The notes: generated by a model from the sequence alone, not told the origin. Counted from the stretch's first letter, positions 35,801 to 50,500 are shown. The stretch is 64,000 nucleotides of DNA from Chroicocephalus ridibundus (GCF_963924245.1 NC_086285.1:89510889-89574888), one strand, 5' to 3'. Numbers and translations are program-made.

Positions 35801-38800
35801 GCACTTTGTTTGAATAAATGAGGCTGTTCTGATTTTCCTTCAGGCAAATTTTTCCTCTAAGGCAATCATCTTCAGAAACATCTAGTAGGAATACTTTTCT
35901 ATAGCCATCCAGGTTCTTGGTATAAAGTAGCGTAGCTCAGTGCTCAAGAGACAGGTACATGTATTGGTGTCCAAAGTTAAGCAAAAACTAGATACCACAA
36001 AATGCTGTACAAAATCCAGTTTCTTCATGCAAGGAAAGTATTAATGCATCCTTTGCAAATGTCTGCTCTTATGAACGAATGCAAATATTGTAAAGACAGT
36101 CGAGATTTGTTATTGCATTTCATATGACAATAGTTAAAAAGAGGAGGAGTGCCCAAGACACATCTGAATTTAGTCTTTCTCAACAAAGTGACTAATTTTT
36201 TGTGCTATGATATGCATTATATGTGGAGTCAAAAGTGCCATGTTCTGTTATCAGAAACTGGCATTACTGTGGAAACCAAGGACTAGAAGAATGTACATAT
36301 AGTTTATAATTTTGTAAAAAGTTTGTATAAAAAATACAAACCTAAGACTTTAGAAAGACTGAAAATACACAAAATTTCAGACTTCAGAAAGTTGCAGAAT
36401 CTGTATTTAAGTGCTTGTGACGAGGAAGTGGATGGAAAACCTACATTGAGGAATGAGTGTGAAGTGTCAAATTTGAGGAATGAATTCTTGTAGATGAGGA
36501 ACTGTCTTCACAGGTTTTTGGAATACAGCACTATGTATCTGCTTGTGAAGATGATGAAGACTAGTGGCCTACCACAGAGGTCAGCAAAGTACTGGCACTC
36601 CAAACGGATGTGTCCCGGGAGTGCAGGTGGAGCTGTGACCCAGAATAAGCTCCAGGATATGTTTCATAGAGAGGGAGTGTACTGTTAAAGTCTTACTACC
36701 TTACCTTCTCTTACTGTTAGTCTGGTCTTAATAACACCTATTTTAAGAAGCTGTTTGCAAACACATGCCTTATTATGCTCATTTGTAGTCCTGGAAGAAG
36801 GAAAAAAGTGAAAAACGAAGGTAGTGATTTTCAGAATAAGAGGCATCATTCACAAAGCATGGTCTGACCAGCCTCTTTTCTCTCTGGCACTGCGTATTGC
36901 ACAGTAATTTGGGCCTTACCATAATAAAAGCTCAAAGATAGGCAGTATTCACTAACTGTAAATCTTGTTATGCAATTATTATAATTTTATAAGGCACATG
37001 GCCAAACTCATATAAATACATAATCAGTAGAAGCAAGGGCTAACTAGAATAAATAAGTTTCCTTGTTTGGAATAAAAAACTTAATATTAGTTTGGTTATA
37101 GTGTAATTTCATGATGGTTGCTTTTTGAATTAGTGTGTGGATCTTTTTGAGTAAAGATGATGAGCTTAGACAACCAAAGAGATAGCCGGATAAAAAAGTA
37201 AATGTTCTCCTCAGAATGACCTCAGTTACTGAAATGTATTTATACTGCATAATACTTTGCTTGGTTAAACCTTGGCAGAGTTGGAAATTTAGTGTTACTA
37301 GGTTTCAGAAGGTGACAAGGTATCCAAGATGCATCTAAAATGTAAATTTGGTGTCCAATGCAATTTGAATGGCTGTCTGCAACATTACCCTACTGCAATC
37401 CTAGCACAAATCTTTCTACTGAATACTATTTAAAATTAATAATAATGGAGTTCCTCTGTTTTGTAAGAGGCTATTGCATAGTTTTTCACTTAATAGAGAG
37501 CACCAAGTAGAGAAAAATGACAGCTGAAAGTAATGACTACAGCTCTCTATATGTTTGCTTCATTTTACTTTTTCAGCTCACGTCCTGTAAGAGAGAAAAA
37601 AGTACAGATTTTTTTCCTCCAAGATTAGATTTCAAGCAGGAAATTCATGACTTGCTAAAAAGGCTTTGGTTAGGTCACCATTGCTGTGGATTCATGTCAA
37701 CATTTGATCTATCAAATTTATTTGCACAAAGGATGATGAAAGTAAACTCTGAACTTGCAAAACCATGTTATTAGGAAGTGATTATATTAATTAGACCATC
37801 AGATGTCATGTTTTTCTGTCAGGCTTCTGCTTCATTTATTATGGATAAATTAGATCAGCTTTGAGGATAATAGAAGCCTGTATAATGGGCAAGACTCGTG
37901 CTTTCTTTCTTTGCTGAAATTGAAATGTACGTATCATGTAAAGCATGGGATTTTAGAGAAAGAAAGGACCCTCATGTTATTCAAAGGGACATGTGCTGTC
38001 CGGGAGAACAGGATTTATTCCTAATTTTTCTGTTGCTAATGGTACTGTTTGGGTCAGACTTATGATAGATGAGTAAGATGCAGCTATACTGGCTGAAGCT
38101 GAATGCCTTAAAATTGTAATCGAATATGCAGCGGGTGAGCATAAGACATACTGAAAGCAAAGAAAGAACAAAATATCAAGGCATAGCTGTTCAGCCTGGC
38201 AACCAGTCATGGGAGAGACCTGTTCTGCAAACACCAGCCTAAAATACCAGTGCTTTGTTCCCTGGGTGTAAATTGTTGATGAATTTTGCTTGTCTGTACT
38301 CTGAAGGTGAATAATAAATAAACAAAGCAAACTTCCTTAACATATGTATGCATTCCAGGTACGGTAAGAAAAAGAAAAACACCCAACCCCCATAACTCCA
38401 AAACAATTCCACCCACCTACCATTCAGTGCAATGTTTAATACCTGTTATGAATGAGGACAGTACTGCAAAATAACACCTAATTATATTCTCAATGTCGTG
38501 GTCATTCCGAGTAAAAGATGTGATAGTCTTTTTACGGGGGTGCAAGTTTTTTAAAAAAATTCTAATACTAAAGCCATTTAGGTAGGAGGCTTACTTTACC
38601 TCTGTAATTATAAATCTTATGAAATAGTTTAATATTCCTACTCAAAATTTTGTAATCATAGCCCTTGCACACTTGCTAATTGTTACCAATCAACTGGTGT
38701 CTTAAAACTGTTTACTCACGAACATCTAATGAATGCTCAGGATTATTGCCAATACCTTGCAGCTGGTAATAAAGCCTTAATAAGGCTACGTACATTTAAG

Positions 38801-40444
38801 AAGTGGATGCACTTGCTAAGATTTCTTTTTAAATACAGTATAAATTTTGCTGTAATAGTAGACCAAGGCTAAGTATACATAAAAATTTATTAGTTCATGC
38901 ACAGATCAAGGTACCTGAAACACAGCCATTGCCCTGAGCACACATCAGGTGAATTAAATAACACATGGCACATAAAACAGGCCGGCCTAAATACTTTTTC
39001 AGCCTCTATCTTCAGCTAATTTTGGATAGCCTGGGGAAGCAGGGTGTAGGGGGGAAAGTACTGATGCATACAGAGGGGGGCAGGACTGGATTACATCTAT
39101 TCTTCGAGCAAAGGTGAATGATACACCTAGTGAGAGACAGAGAAATGTCTTAATCTGCAGTTAGAATTAGTGCCAGCTCACTTCCAGTGCTTCAAGAACA
39201 CGTATTCACTGATGTTGATATCTGTCTCTTCTTTCATTTCATTTATTTTCTAAACAATCTGTAAGGGCTGTGTGGTCCTTCTCTGGTTAAGTTTGCAGAT
39301 CTGCCGATTTCTTTCAAGGTGCATTTAGTTAAACAAGCTTTTTTTGACTGGAAAATGCGAGCACAGTTACTGTGAAAACTGACTCAATGCTTGACTACAA
39401 GTCCTATTATGCAATACCAAGATCCCAAATTCTGTCACTTTTTTCAGCTGATGACAACATCCTGGTGACCTAATGAAGAGGAGTTTGGTACTGTTCTTTC
39501 GGCAAATACTCTGGCTGTTTTGAAGAAGGGCAGATTATCAAACCCAGCACAGGAAGGAAGGAAATTACAAAAATCTTGGTAGGTGAGCAGATTATAGAAA
39601 CTGTTTCTCCTCCTTCTAATTTTCCTAAACTGTTTTTCTGTTTTGATTTTGGATTTTTACTGGAAATAATCTATTTTATCTACAGACCGATGCTAGAATT
39701 TATTCTTGGTCATAGTGTTACTCATTCTTTCTCTGTATTTAAATATTATCAATGTACACATGGTCTTCAAAATGTTTGTGAAAAGGGAGCCTTTGGTTAA
39801 CAGATAAAGCAGAAAATGTAAGCAATATTTTTCCTTATATAATTATGTCTCCCCCCAAAAAAAATTATTTTAGAAAAATATTTAAAATTCAGAATTCTCC
39901 CAGTTTGGCATGGTTCATGGTATTCTTTTCATTATTCACCCACTTCAGTGAAATTTAATCTTTTTTAGCGGTATTACCTTTGACCTTAATTCCGTTGAAT
40001 TGTATTTTTATCACATGTATTCACTCAATTTCAGTGTTCACCCATTACTATTCACCCATTACAGAAGTATTTATTCAGCTGTATAGATTTTCTTTCTTTC
40101 TTCATACATTGAATAGGAATGGATTTCTGAAGTCCTTTTCTGAAGTACGGTCTTGCTGTTTCATGCCCACCTCTTCAACTTTTGCAGCAGTACACACAAT
40201 TCTTTTCTGTTTGTAGCCATTTAAACTTCTCTATTCAGATATCATCATGACCAATGGGTTTTGGGTTTTTTGTATTAAAACCTGCTATCTCAATTGGAAA
40301 TCAAGAATTAAAATTTATGCTTTGTACACATCCCTATTTCTCCACATACAGACCTTTTCTTCAATTTATGGCTTCCTTTTATTTTAAAACCTGTCCAGTA
40401 TTTTTCACTAGAAGGGTAGATCATAGGAATCATTGAAAAAAAAT
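32891..40444. other. Long unique AT-rich intergenic stretch
   Basis: About 7.5 kb without a recognised gene or transposon. Open frames are short (117 codons at most, at 37,977-38,330 minus, no domain). There is a tandem 14-bp unit at 40,037-40,062, C-rich and T-rich short runs near 33,330 and 34,845-34,870, and otherwise ordinary AT-rich sequence. Confidence 0.55.
40037..40062. repeat. 14-bp tandem duplication
   Basis: TTCACCCATTAC occurs at 40,037-40,048 and again at 40,051-40,062, giving two tandem units with a 14-base period. No function is suggested. Confidence 0.8.
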
Positions 40445-40680
40445 AAGTTTAATGGGATCTCAGCAGGTCATCTTTACCAACCCCCAGCTCAAACCAGGTC
40501 TAGCTTCAGAGTTAGGTCAATTGTTCACAGTGTCATCCAATTGATCTTTGAAAATCCTCCTGGGTAGAGGTTTCAGAGTCTCTCTTGGCAACCCCTTCCT
40601 GTGTTTAACCGACATCACTGTGAAGAATTATGTTCTATTGGAATACCTCTCATTTATTTTATGTAAAATTTATCTGCTAT
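40445..40680 (-). mobile_element. Old CR1 3' fragment
   Basis: Minus-strand CR1 tail of a divergent subfamily. GGGATCTCAGCAGGTCATC followed by ACCAACCCCCAGCTCAAACCAGG corresponds to the GGGACCT-GATCATC-TCCAACC 3' region of the better copies. It is followed by GGTAGAGGTTTCAGAGTCTCTCTTGGCAACC and CACTGTGAAGAATTATGTTCTA, matching the conserved CTCCCTGGGCAACCTGTTC and CAGTAAAGAATTTCTTCCTAAT blocks at 31,660-31,720. The 3' stem-loop is degraded and the octamer tail is gone. The fragment fades out near 40,680. Confidence 0.7.
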
Positions 40681-43600
40681 TCACAGTGGAGGTTAGTGGA
40701 TCGCTTTATCAGCATTATCTTCTGCACATCCAGGAACTTCTCACGTTGAAGTCTTGAGAGTAAATTGCAGTGATGTCTGGGAATCAGTACAGATGTAGAG
40801 AAAGTCTTCTGAGTGAGTGCATCACTTGCTGCTGCACATTGACCTACCAAAAGTTCCAAGGGTTTGCTGCGGGCAGTAATTCGAATTCATAGTGATTAAT
40901 TGGGTTTCTCTTCGGAAAGACCTTTCTGACTTTGATAGAATTATACTCAAAATTCCATGAAGTTATTTTAGTCTTATCATAAACAACACCTGCAACACTT
41001 TCTGCTCTTCTTCCACTGGTGCAACTCAGACTTTATCCTGTTAAGTATCAAGGACATGCAGCTTTAAGTGATCTGACTCTTTTTTTGGAGATGCTGTGTT
41101 TCATGCACAGGATGATGTTTCTTGCTCCTGAAGAATGAGCTTGGATCACATCCACTTTGTTGTTCTCATTGGGCAGCAGCCAGAGAGAGAAAGGAGGTGC
41201 TGTCTGTCTTTCTGGTTTTGCGCGTGCTGCAGACAATAAAACATCTGCCAAGATTCTGATAGTGGGCATTCTGCTCTGCAAACAGCAGTGAAACTTCAGC
41301 AGGAGAAGCATTTTTATGTAAGTGAATTTAACAACTGTGAAATTTCTGATGTGGCCCACATGAAGCCTGAGCTATTATTAGGTTAGTTTTCTTGAATGTT
41401 AATGTGCAGATATTAACATCAGTGGGCAGATGAAGATCTGATATAAATGAATTACTTCTGAATGATAGAGGGCTGCCATTTGGACATAAATCAAGATTGA
41501 TCAAAGAGGCAGTAAGTTTTTCTTAGTCTTAAGGGAATCCAAAAGGGAAAAGCGCTGCATATCACCACCCACGCTCATGCTAAACAGTCTCCCAACAGAG
41601 TTGTAAAAGATGAAAACGTCAATGTAGAACAGTGTGAATAAGTTACTGAGGCAGAGACCTCACTAGGGAAGGTCTAAGTGAGGCTTCCCCTTCTATATTA
41701 CCTGCAAATCTGCTACTCAAAGCTGAATTTTGCCAATTTTGCCCTTAAGTGTCTATTGGAAGTGATAGATACCGAATTCAATTGTAGTTATTCTTAAGAA
41801 CATTATTTTTTTAATGTTTGATATTTTACTTTTTCCATGTATTACTACTCTTCTGGATTTGCTTGTTTAAGTAGGAAACTTGTTATCTAGATAATCTAGA
41901 TATCACATTAAGTAGATAACTCAGATAAAACGCTATTTAGATGAGATGATGATTATGAAATATGCAGTTGTTATCTGCTTGACCAGAACAAAAACGTCAA
42001 TTTTACTTTTTGAAACAGGACAAAGTAGTTGGTGCTGGTTTTGCCGTCTTTGTGACAAAAAAATGAGTCTACCCTAGAAGAGGTCATCGCTCTTCTTTTT
42101 GGGAGTACAGTTATTGCAATTATTTGCAGAAAAGGATTGTGGCTGAGCAAATGGTACCTCAGGCTACTATGGAAAGCCAATACCAATGGAGCACTGAGTC
42201 ACAGAATTTTCTTTACTGTTTTTATCGACTCCCTAGTGGAGATGGCACAACAAGTTTTGAGCTAACGAAGCTTTTATTGCTAGCACTGTTTTGGGCTCAT
42301 TTCTCCCTTTGTAAGTTGTTATCTCTGCCCTGCCCAATGCAGTATTCTGCTCTTTGTGAAAATTCACCTCTAGAAATCCAGAGAAATGTGTGGATCAGAA
42401 TTCATCTTTGGGGCTGCAGCACTAAAACACACTAGCTCTAGAAAGTAAACTGAATACATAATTTCTTTCAGATGTCTGAAATCCTGAAAATACCACCAAG
42501 GATTAATTTAGCCCAGTGAAAGTAATTTCATAGCTAATATTTTTCTCAGTTCTATAAATCCCTGAGATTTACTCATATATAAAGTTACTATAGAAATTGC
42601 CACTCATTTGTACCGAAGAAATGTCATTTTCTTAAATTTTTTAGAGTTATGAGAAGATTTTTTCTTACAAGAAGAAAATGAAGTTTGGTGGGAATTTGAT
42701 ATTAAGGTTTATGTGTTTAACTTGAGTTAAAACTTTTATATCAAGATACCCAAGTTAATTAACTGATAATACATCTCAAAAATTTTGGAAAGGTTTATAT
42801 ATTGTTATCTTAGAATCTTAGTATTTGATTAATATAGTGAATCCATTCAGAAGTAGGTGTTAGATTTTTCAATCTTAATCCTATAATTTAGGAATAGATA
42901 CAGACACATTCAGGTGAATAAATATGAATGAACTTTTAAAGTAGATTGTTTAACCACATTTAATGTATGAATAATACTTTTTCCATGTAGAATTAAAATG
43001 ACCTCAGTATACTTAAAGTTTGTGATTTGGGTTAACCTAAAATAAGGCCACTTTAATTATGAAAAAAGGTGTCTACAGAGGAAGGTCTAGTGCAGATTAA
43101 TTTATCCTCTACAATAATATTTTCAGTTAATTTGAATTACTTTTTGAGTATCATAATGGAGACAACTACCCTATTATGAAAGTCTTGTGCTTATGAAATA
43201 CTGTTATTGAGTGGTGGTGGTTCATTAGCTTGTTTTTTAAATTTATGAAAGAAAAAAATATTTGCATGTAAAATTAAAGGGCATAAAGATTCTTAATTCA
43301 AATCGTCGGTGTATGAATTTAAAGTAGATTAGCTAAACAATTCATTCCTGAATGGATGCTCTTAAGAAGAATTAAAGAGGCCTGAATTTTGTCCATACTA
43401 AGTGACTTCAGAAGTAAATAAACCTAAAGGCCATTTTAATTCTTAGTGTAAAGTCAAACAAGATTTTAATGCAGTTTAAAGATTAAGTGATAATATTTTT
43501 CCATGTAGCACAAAATAGCAGTTTGAGTATTTGGTTTTCCATATTTACTTAAAAACATGATTACAACTTAAAATACAGCCTCAGTATGGCAGCATTTTAC

Positions 43601-43899
43601 ATCACAATTTGCTGGTACTATGAGCATTTATGCACTGTCAAGTAAAGTATCAGGTTTTACAAGCATATCTGTATGATGCCATACTAGCATATCCTGAAGG
43701 AAAGGAGTTGAGCTTTTTAATGGGTGAACATGAATTGCCTGTAAATATTGTCATTTATTGTTATTGCATCACTAGCACAATAAATGCATTAGCCTGAGAC
43801 AAGAATCAGATTTCTTCTCTTTGAATTCAGCCATATACAATTTATGCCGCATTGCATCTTCATATGACTTTAGAAATGAATCACCAAAAATTGCTGGGA
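40681..43899. other. Unique AT-rich intergenic DNA
   Basis: No gene or transposon recognised. It includes a cluster of GATA-type motifs (41,883-41,928) and a long AT-rich part (42,450-43,850) with many TAAT-type words. A 103-codon frame on the minus strand (41,048-41,359) has no familiar domain. Confidence 0.5.
41883..41928. promoter_or_regulatory. Cluster of GATA-type motifs (putative)
   Basis: Within 46 bases there is one TTATCT (minus-strand AGATAA, 41,883), AGATAA at 41,889, AGATAT at 41,898, AGATAA at 41,914 and AGATAA at 41,923. Another TTATCT lies at 41,971. WGATAR is the GATA-factor consensus. GTTATCTA and TAGATAAC (41,882-41,889 and 41,913-41,920) also form an inverted repeat. In AT-rich DNA such density can arise by chance, so function is inference only. 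Confidence 0.25.
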
Positions 43900-44520
43900 A
43901 AGCATCAGAATGAAACTGACTTCATTATTTCATAAAGCTGTTGTAAAGGAGACAGTAAGAGCTCCCTGTAGCATGGACCTGATGCTGGTAAATCCAGCAA
44001 AAGCTTCTGAAGCCTTATGCATGCCAACTGACTTAATAACGCTACCCTCATCATCAGCCGTCAAAGAGGTGACAGCTCCCAATAGACCTCTTGGCTGTAA
44101 TGAACTCTTGGCTAAAGTTTCATTTTCTGAATTGGGGAGTAAATCTGTGAAGCTCGCTGCTTCCATACCTAGAAACCTTTTTATTTCTTCTCTAAATGCA
44201 TTCTCCCCTCCACAGCCATTTGTTCACAAGCCAACAAAGTCTTCTGGCTCAGTTCTTCCTTTGCCTGATCCATGACTCTTTCAGTACTTGTGCTGCCAGT
44301 CAGAGTGAGTTGTGCTGCTTTTGGTCATAGCTCTACCATAACATTGGAGAAGCACAGCATGGTGACATCTGAGCTGGTGCCAAGCAAGTGGTTGTGACAC
44401 AGTACAGCCCTGGGGGCCACTGGTACTGAATACCAGAAGGTGCGTCTTCATGCTGATGTGACTATATGGCTTCTGATTTGAGGTTTCACAGTTTGGACTT
44501 TTCCACACTACACTCAACTA
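43900..44520. other. Unexplained open, less AT-rich island
   Basis: About 600 bases richer in C and G than the flanks. It carries a 121-codon plus-strand frame (43,910-44,275) overlapped by a 78-codon minus-strand frame (43,930-44,166), and another 78-codon minus-strand frame (44,281-44,517). I recognise no domain in any of them. The minus strand read as a whole looks like decayed coding or retroelement sequence, but this is an impression. It is not called as a gene. Confidence 0.35.
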
Positions 44521-47500
44521 AAGACGTACTCTTCATCTATCCTCTGATAAGGTTACCCTAACTTTTTTTTTTTTTTAAATGGACTGCCCTATCATAGTTT
44601 ATTTTGTCCAGGAGAAAGGAGGGATATTACAGTATGCTACGCTAGCCAAAGGACAGTTTTGCAGGGGTTGTTTCTTCACACTTTGTTTTCTACCTAAGCT
44701 CTGCCCCCAGTGAGGTCAAACACTCTAGGAAGAACACAAAACTGATGTTGCAAAATGATTAGCTTTTCAGATGCTCTCCAGAGCTTCTAAATCATGATTG
44801 GATTGAATCAGTTATCTTTTCATGAATTTGGATCACTGATTTATGAAGGTGACAAATGCTGGAGTTAATTAATAAAATTCTGCAAAACTCTTCATAATAT
44901 ATGGGAAGGAAATTATATACCTTTTTATGTCCCACCCTTAGAAAGAAAAATCTTTTTTTCCCCACTTTCTGAAGTCTCTCCTTTCATCCAGACAGAAGAT
45001 AAATGTGTTACTGGGTTTCCAGAAACTTAATCATTCATTACATTTATTGGACCTACATGGTAATATTAAACACAGCAACTCATAACTTAAGAAGATTATT
45101 ACAGTTTCCTAGACACAGCAGGTTAATTAATTCCCTGAGGGGACTAATGAGGTTGTGCTTTTGGTATAATCATGTTAGTTACCTGACTATGTAAAGAAGG
45201 TACTAACAATCAGACAAATGCAATAACAGATCCTCTTAGAAAGCTGTATGATTCTGTAAAGTGCTAAATTTGCTAATTATCTGGTTAATTTCATGCTGTC
45301 ACTCTGTGTTCAGAAAGTAACAAAATTAGTTTACCTGGGTGAATTAGACTCCATTCATATCAGCACTGACTCCTATTCAAAAGAAGCAGTTGACACTGCT
45401 TAATGACAAAGGAATTAATACTGTATTTCTGTGGAAACTTTGGATCAATCCATTTGTTTCCACGGACTAAGTTACCTGGCTTTTTCTGAAGGAGTAATCA
45501 AAGCTATAGCAGAAACCCATTAGTTCACACTGACAGGCCTGAGAAAATATATCCTGATTGGTTTTACCTTAGTTCCGGTGTCATTTTACAGAGGTAATTG
45601 AGATTTAGTAGTATTATATCAAAGTCCTCTAATATTTAAGTCTTTATACATCTATGACAATCAGACAAATTACATTTCTCTTCACAAGAACTGAATTCTG
45701 CAGAATACCAGGCCAAGATTAGGCACGCATCTAGTACTTTTCAGACTGACTAGATTTTTGTGTGACTTGAGTGCTTGATGAAGAACCGAATTTAAAGCAG
45801 CCCTTAGTATTTTAAATGCTAGATGTCTTTGAAAATCACACCACAACATATTTAATTCTACTAATTTTGAATAAGATCATAGTTTTCATTTATTCAAGTA
45901 GCATAGTATAAAGAAATAAAACATCTCACTTTAAAACAAATGTCATAGCACAACTCATTTCCTAAAGAGTCAGCCTGTACTAAATAACACACAATAAACA
46001 TCAAAATGAAATATATTCCGATCAAAACTCAACTTCTGTCCTGTAGTGAACAGATGTTCACAAATTAATTTTTCTTATACGATACTTCTCAAAAGCAGGA
46101 GGATATTTTAGGATTTTAAATGAAGACAGAATTGCTGTCTAGGTTATGTTTTGTTATCCCTGTAGCCTCAGTCTCTTGCTTCTGATGGCATTTTTTAAAC
46201 TACAAGCATCAGTTTTAGTACTACTGCAGATGTTGCTTCAATTTACGTGGAAACAGATGGAAATATAATATTTTAAGAAGTCCTCCAGTCTTCAGAAAGA
46301 GAGAGGTATTTTAATCTGAACAACTATAATCCTGCAGAGACATAAATTTAAATTAGAAAAAAAATCTCAAAAACTGAACTAAACTAAAATATCAAGTTTT
46401 AAGAAGCAAATTTCATAACACTCTTTTTCCTCCCTATAGGTTAAAGAACAATGAAAACAATTTGCTTTTAGGTCCCCTCACTCTGACTCATCTCCGCAAA
46501 ATATATAACTTTTAATATTGCAAGGTTTTCCAATAGTGAGTAAGTATTTATAAGCATTCTGCTTATATTAAATACACCCTCATATTCTCATTCTAGAAGC
46601 ACATTGGTTGCAGAATTTAACACATTTCATAGGCTTAATGTGGTTTTCCTGTTTTCTCAGAGCATAATTACAAAAGGTAAGATTTTGTTTCTTCTTTTCA
46701 TTTTGTTTAGTAAAAGACTAGTTTGTTTCTAACTGGATTTATTAGTTTGAGAAGAAAGTTGTTGTACAATCTGAATTATAAATAGAAATTCATGGAAATT
46801 TCAGGGAAGATAGATAGTGAGAAAGCCTGAAAAAAATAGTACCCTACTGTTTTAGGGAGGTGTAAAATGAAATGATTCTTAAGCAAATCTCAAGGGACAG
46901 AACCATGCGAAAAGTATCTGTCCATACTTGCAAAACCCCCAGTTAATATACCCAGGAGAAAGTTGAAGAAAAACAAGTTACTTGTCTCTAAGACAATTGC
47001 TTCGCACACTTTACAAGGAAGGACTCTGAATAAGCTGACTGATGAGCTCTCTGGGTTCCCACTCCAGGTGGAGACAGAGCTTTACCTCTCTGACTGCAGT
47101 GGGGTGTGTACACATTGGAGGTGGCGTCTTGAAAACTGAGACAGTTTAGGCCCATCGGTATGCATATCAAAGTGCTCCGCGAAGCCTTTCAAATCCCGTT
47201 GTTTTCCTTTTCTGCTTTTTTTTGTGATCCATGACTGGCTCCCTCAGTATGAAAGAGACATTTAACTTTAATTTAACTTTTGTTAAACTTTGTTTGTTTT
47301 TTGCGTCCAGACATAGAAGAGTGTTTCCATTTCTTAATCTGAAGGATGATAACATAGCCTTATAACTGTGCTCATATGGTTTAGTTATACCTAAGTATTG
47401 CAGTGTCCATCTAGTTTCTCACTCTACTGTACTACTGTCCACTACATCAAGATATCCCATAGCAAACCATTTCCATCTGCATATTTATATTTTTATAAAC

Positions 47501-50500
47501 TTTCAATTTCTGACAGGTGTATTTTCTTCTTGAATCTTCTATTCAAATATCTCGTAATTTGTTTATATTATAGGTATCGAGTCCAGTGTGTATGCCTGAA
47601 TTTCAACTATAATGCAATTTTACTGTGTATTACTTCAACATTGCTATGACTGAATACTATTACAGCCAGCTAAATCTTCTGTTCATTTCAAAGGAATTGG
47701 GCAATTCTCATATTGATCAAGATAATAGTAGCTTTACATCATAATCAGATTTATGAAATTTGTTGCTTCTAGAAAACGTTAAGCATATGATTAACTTTTT
47801 CCTAATGGTTCATGTGTTTACATGGTTATTTCTAGATCCTCATGGAAATATATGAGTGAATATCTTTATGCCTGAGAACAGCAAATACTGTTACAAGACA
47901 CGGATTACACTTGGAGATGTTAAACTGTGGCTTCACAATATTATTACGTGTTCTTTCTGCATTACTTGTCCATTAGTTTTCAAAGCAATAACAAGTTTCA
48001 TGTAAAAGGATAGAAAAAAAGACCTGGAGGGATCTCAGTTTTAACCTGCTTAATTTTTAATAAGTTATTTGATAACAAGTTTTCATTCTAATGTTAACTT
48101 CTTAGAATATTGCTTTTATCTCTCCATCTCATAATGGAGAAGAAAGCTTTTGAACCACAGCTTGGATTGTAACAGCAGATATATAAACTCTGATATAAAA
48201 AGAATAAACTCTGAATAAAAAGAGAAGTCAAATTGTAAATGTTCAGCACTATGAAATATGTCTTTGAGGTCGATGTTTCCAGAGAAGCTTCTTTAATCCC
48301 TTAGCAAAGAGAAAAGCTGCATATTGACACCATAAAGAAAATAAGAGCAACAACAATCTCCGCACTTGATAAGCAGAATAATATTTTTGGGAAATCTAAT
48401 TAGGCTCTTTGCAATTCATTGTTGAAGGATAACAGAAGAATTTGGGGTTTTTTGAGATGTCACAGGGGGTTTGAACTTGTCAGATGACATTTTAATATGA
48501 AAAGGGTTATTCCTCTTGCTACATGGATGAATTTATTCAATTTACCATTGTAGTACTATAAAATTAACAATGCTTTGTTGTTTGTGTGTATATTAAATTA
48601 CTTCCTTGTTTCACCATAGCAATAAGCACTATCTGTTCCCAGGAAAAAAAGTGGAAATCAGTGTGTCAAACTAAAAGTAACATCCAGACTCTAGGCACAT
48701 GACAGTTTAAGGGCTAATAATGTCTGAATGTGTAACTACCCAGAGTGGTGACAACCATTATTGCAAGAACCAGACAAATTAACAATACCAGATTCATATC
48801 CTCGCTTCCTGAGCAAGGTAAAATATGCTTCTCTAAGTATCCCAAGAAAACATTTTCTTTTGAAAATTGATTATATAAGTGTAAAGCTAACAGCCTTCAT
48901 GCTGAAACTTATTAACTAGAATTATGTGATTGTGTCAAAACAAAGGTTTCTAAATATCATTTGAAATTACAGGTTTACTTTTAGTCAAATGTAAGGATGT
49001 TGAGATCTGATTTTCTATAAGTCTATGGCAGATCTTCTGTAAATAGTCATAGGTTTGATTACAAATTGCACATTTTTATTACCACTTCAGATTCTCTGAT
49101 ATTTGCAAATGTATGGAATTTCATGGCTTCTGTTGGTTTTTTTATTCATTCGGGAAAAATAGTGATAGTGGAAAGATACTTTGCTCTCAGCGGAAAACAT
49201 TTTTTGGCTCACTGAAGATAATTGCTAGTCATGATTTATTGACTCTGACTCCCCAAAAAACATACAGGTTTGAAATATATCTGCTGGGAATTATTTTAAA
49301 GAGGGATTATTGTAATTAAAAGTTAACAGAATTAGTGGTATATTTTTATCATATTAAGAGGAAAATTTTCATTTATAATACAGTCTGAGAACTGTACCCT
49401 GACAAAGAATCATAGAACTGCAATATTCAGACCTGCTTAGGGCTATTTAATTGTGATAACACTAATTAGACCTGCCTGATTACTTTTCCATGGTAAACTG
49501 CACATACTAAAATATATTGCAGGAAAATTTTAATGTTTTTTAAAGATATGCAAATTGCTGTTAAATTTACGTATAAATTTCTGTATGCATCATGGTATCG
49601 TCTTTCAGATTACTTGCTTCTAGTGCAGAATGAAAAAATCTTGCTTGCATTTTACTCCTGAATTCCCAAATTTTACATCTGTTAATTTATTTGTTTAGTA
49701 TAAAAGTGCAAGTATAAATCAATTAAACTTTTGCAGAGAAGAAGAGCAAACAAAATAACCAGTGGCTATGTTTTTTTCTCAGTGTTGAATTCCATTGAAA
49801 GAAACATATTTTTATTAAAAAAGATAAAAAATATAAAAAGTACATCCATCAGAATGTGCTATTGTGCTGCAACAAGACTACATCAAATTGCTTTGCAGTT
49901 AAATGCAAAATAAGTATATTTGAAAAATCCTTCTAAAATGGTTAACCTAAAGAGCTGCAACTATATGCACTCACTCTGTTAGTATCTGAAGAAAAATATT
50001 TCTCATTGTATGCATAAAAATTTATCCAGAAGTCAGGGTTCAAGCATTGAAAAAAAAAAAAAGAAGTGGATTTGAGGATTTGGACTATTTTTTCATGAAT
50101 TCATAAAGAAACAGTTATAATTCCTAAGAAGTTAACAGTAGTTCATAGTTTATAGACATTTCTCAAGTGATTGTGTTTGGCTGGAAGGAGAGCAGAAATG
50201 AAATGAATTGCAGAAAGGAAGTTTGGTTTTTTTTTTGTTGTTGTTGCAAAGTAGTGTTGAAAAAACCCTACAACAACCATGAGAACAAAGATAATAGAAG
50301 GGCTCTTACTGAAAAAATTATACAGTGGTATTAGTCCTAGTCCTTCATATAGACCATCTGATTGTAACAGCAAATTGAGTAGTGTTTTCTGAGGTTTATC
50401 AGTAATTGATTTAATATGTTTTGTCAGAGAAATGTTAGTTTCTCTCTCAGTTGAGAGAATGAAGTCTTGGCTGAAAATGGTGTGTCTGGGGACTCCAATA

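Noticed and set aside
49400..49430. An ATCATAGAA word resembling a CR1 tail octamer
   Set aside because: No 3' stem-loop or other CR1 sequence adjoins it, so it is a chance match.
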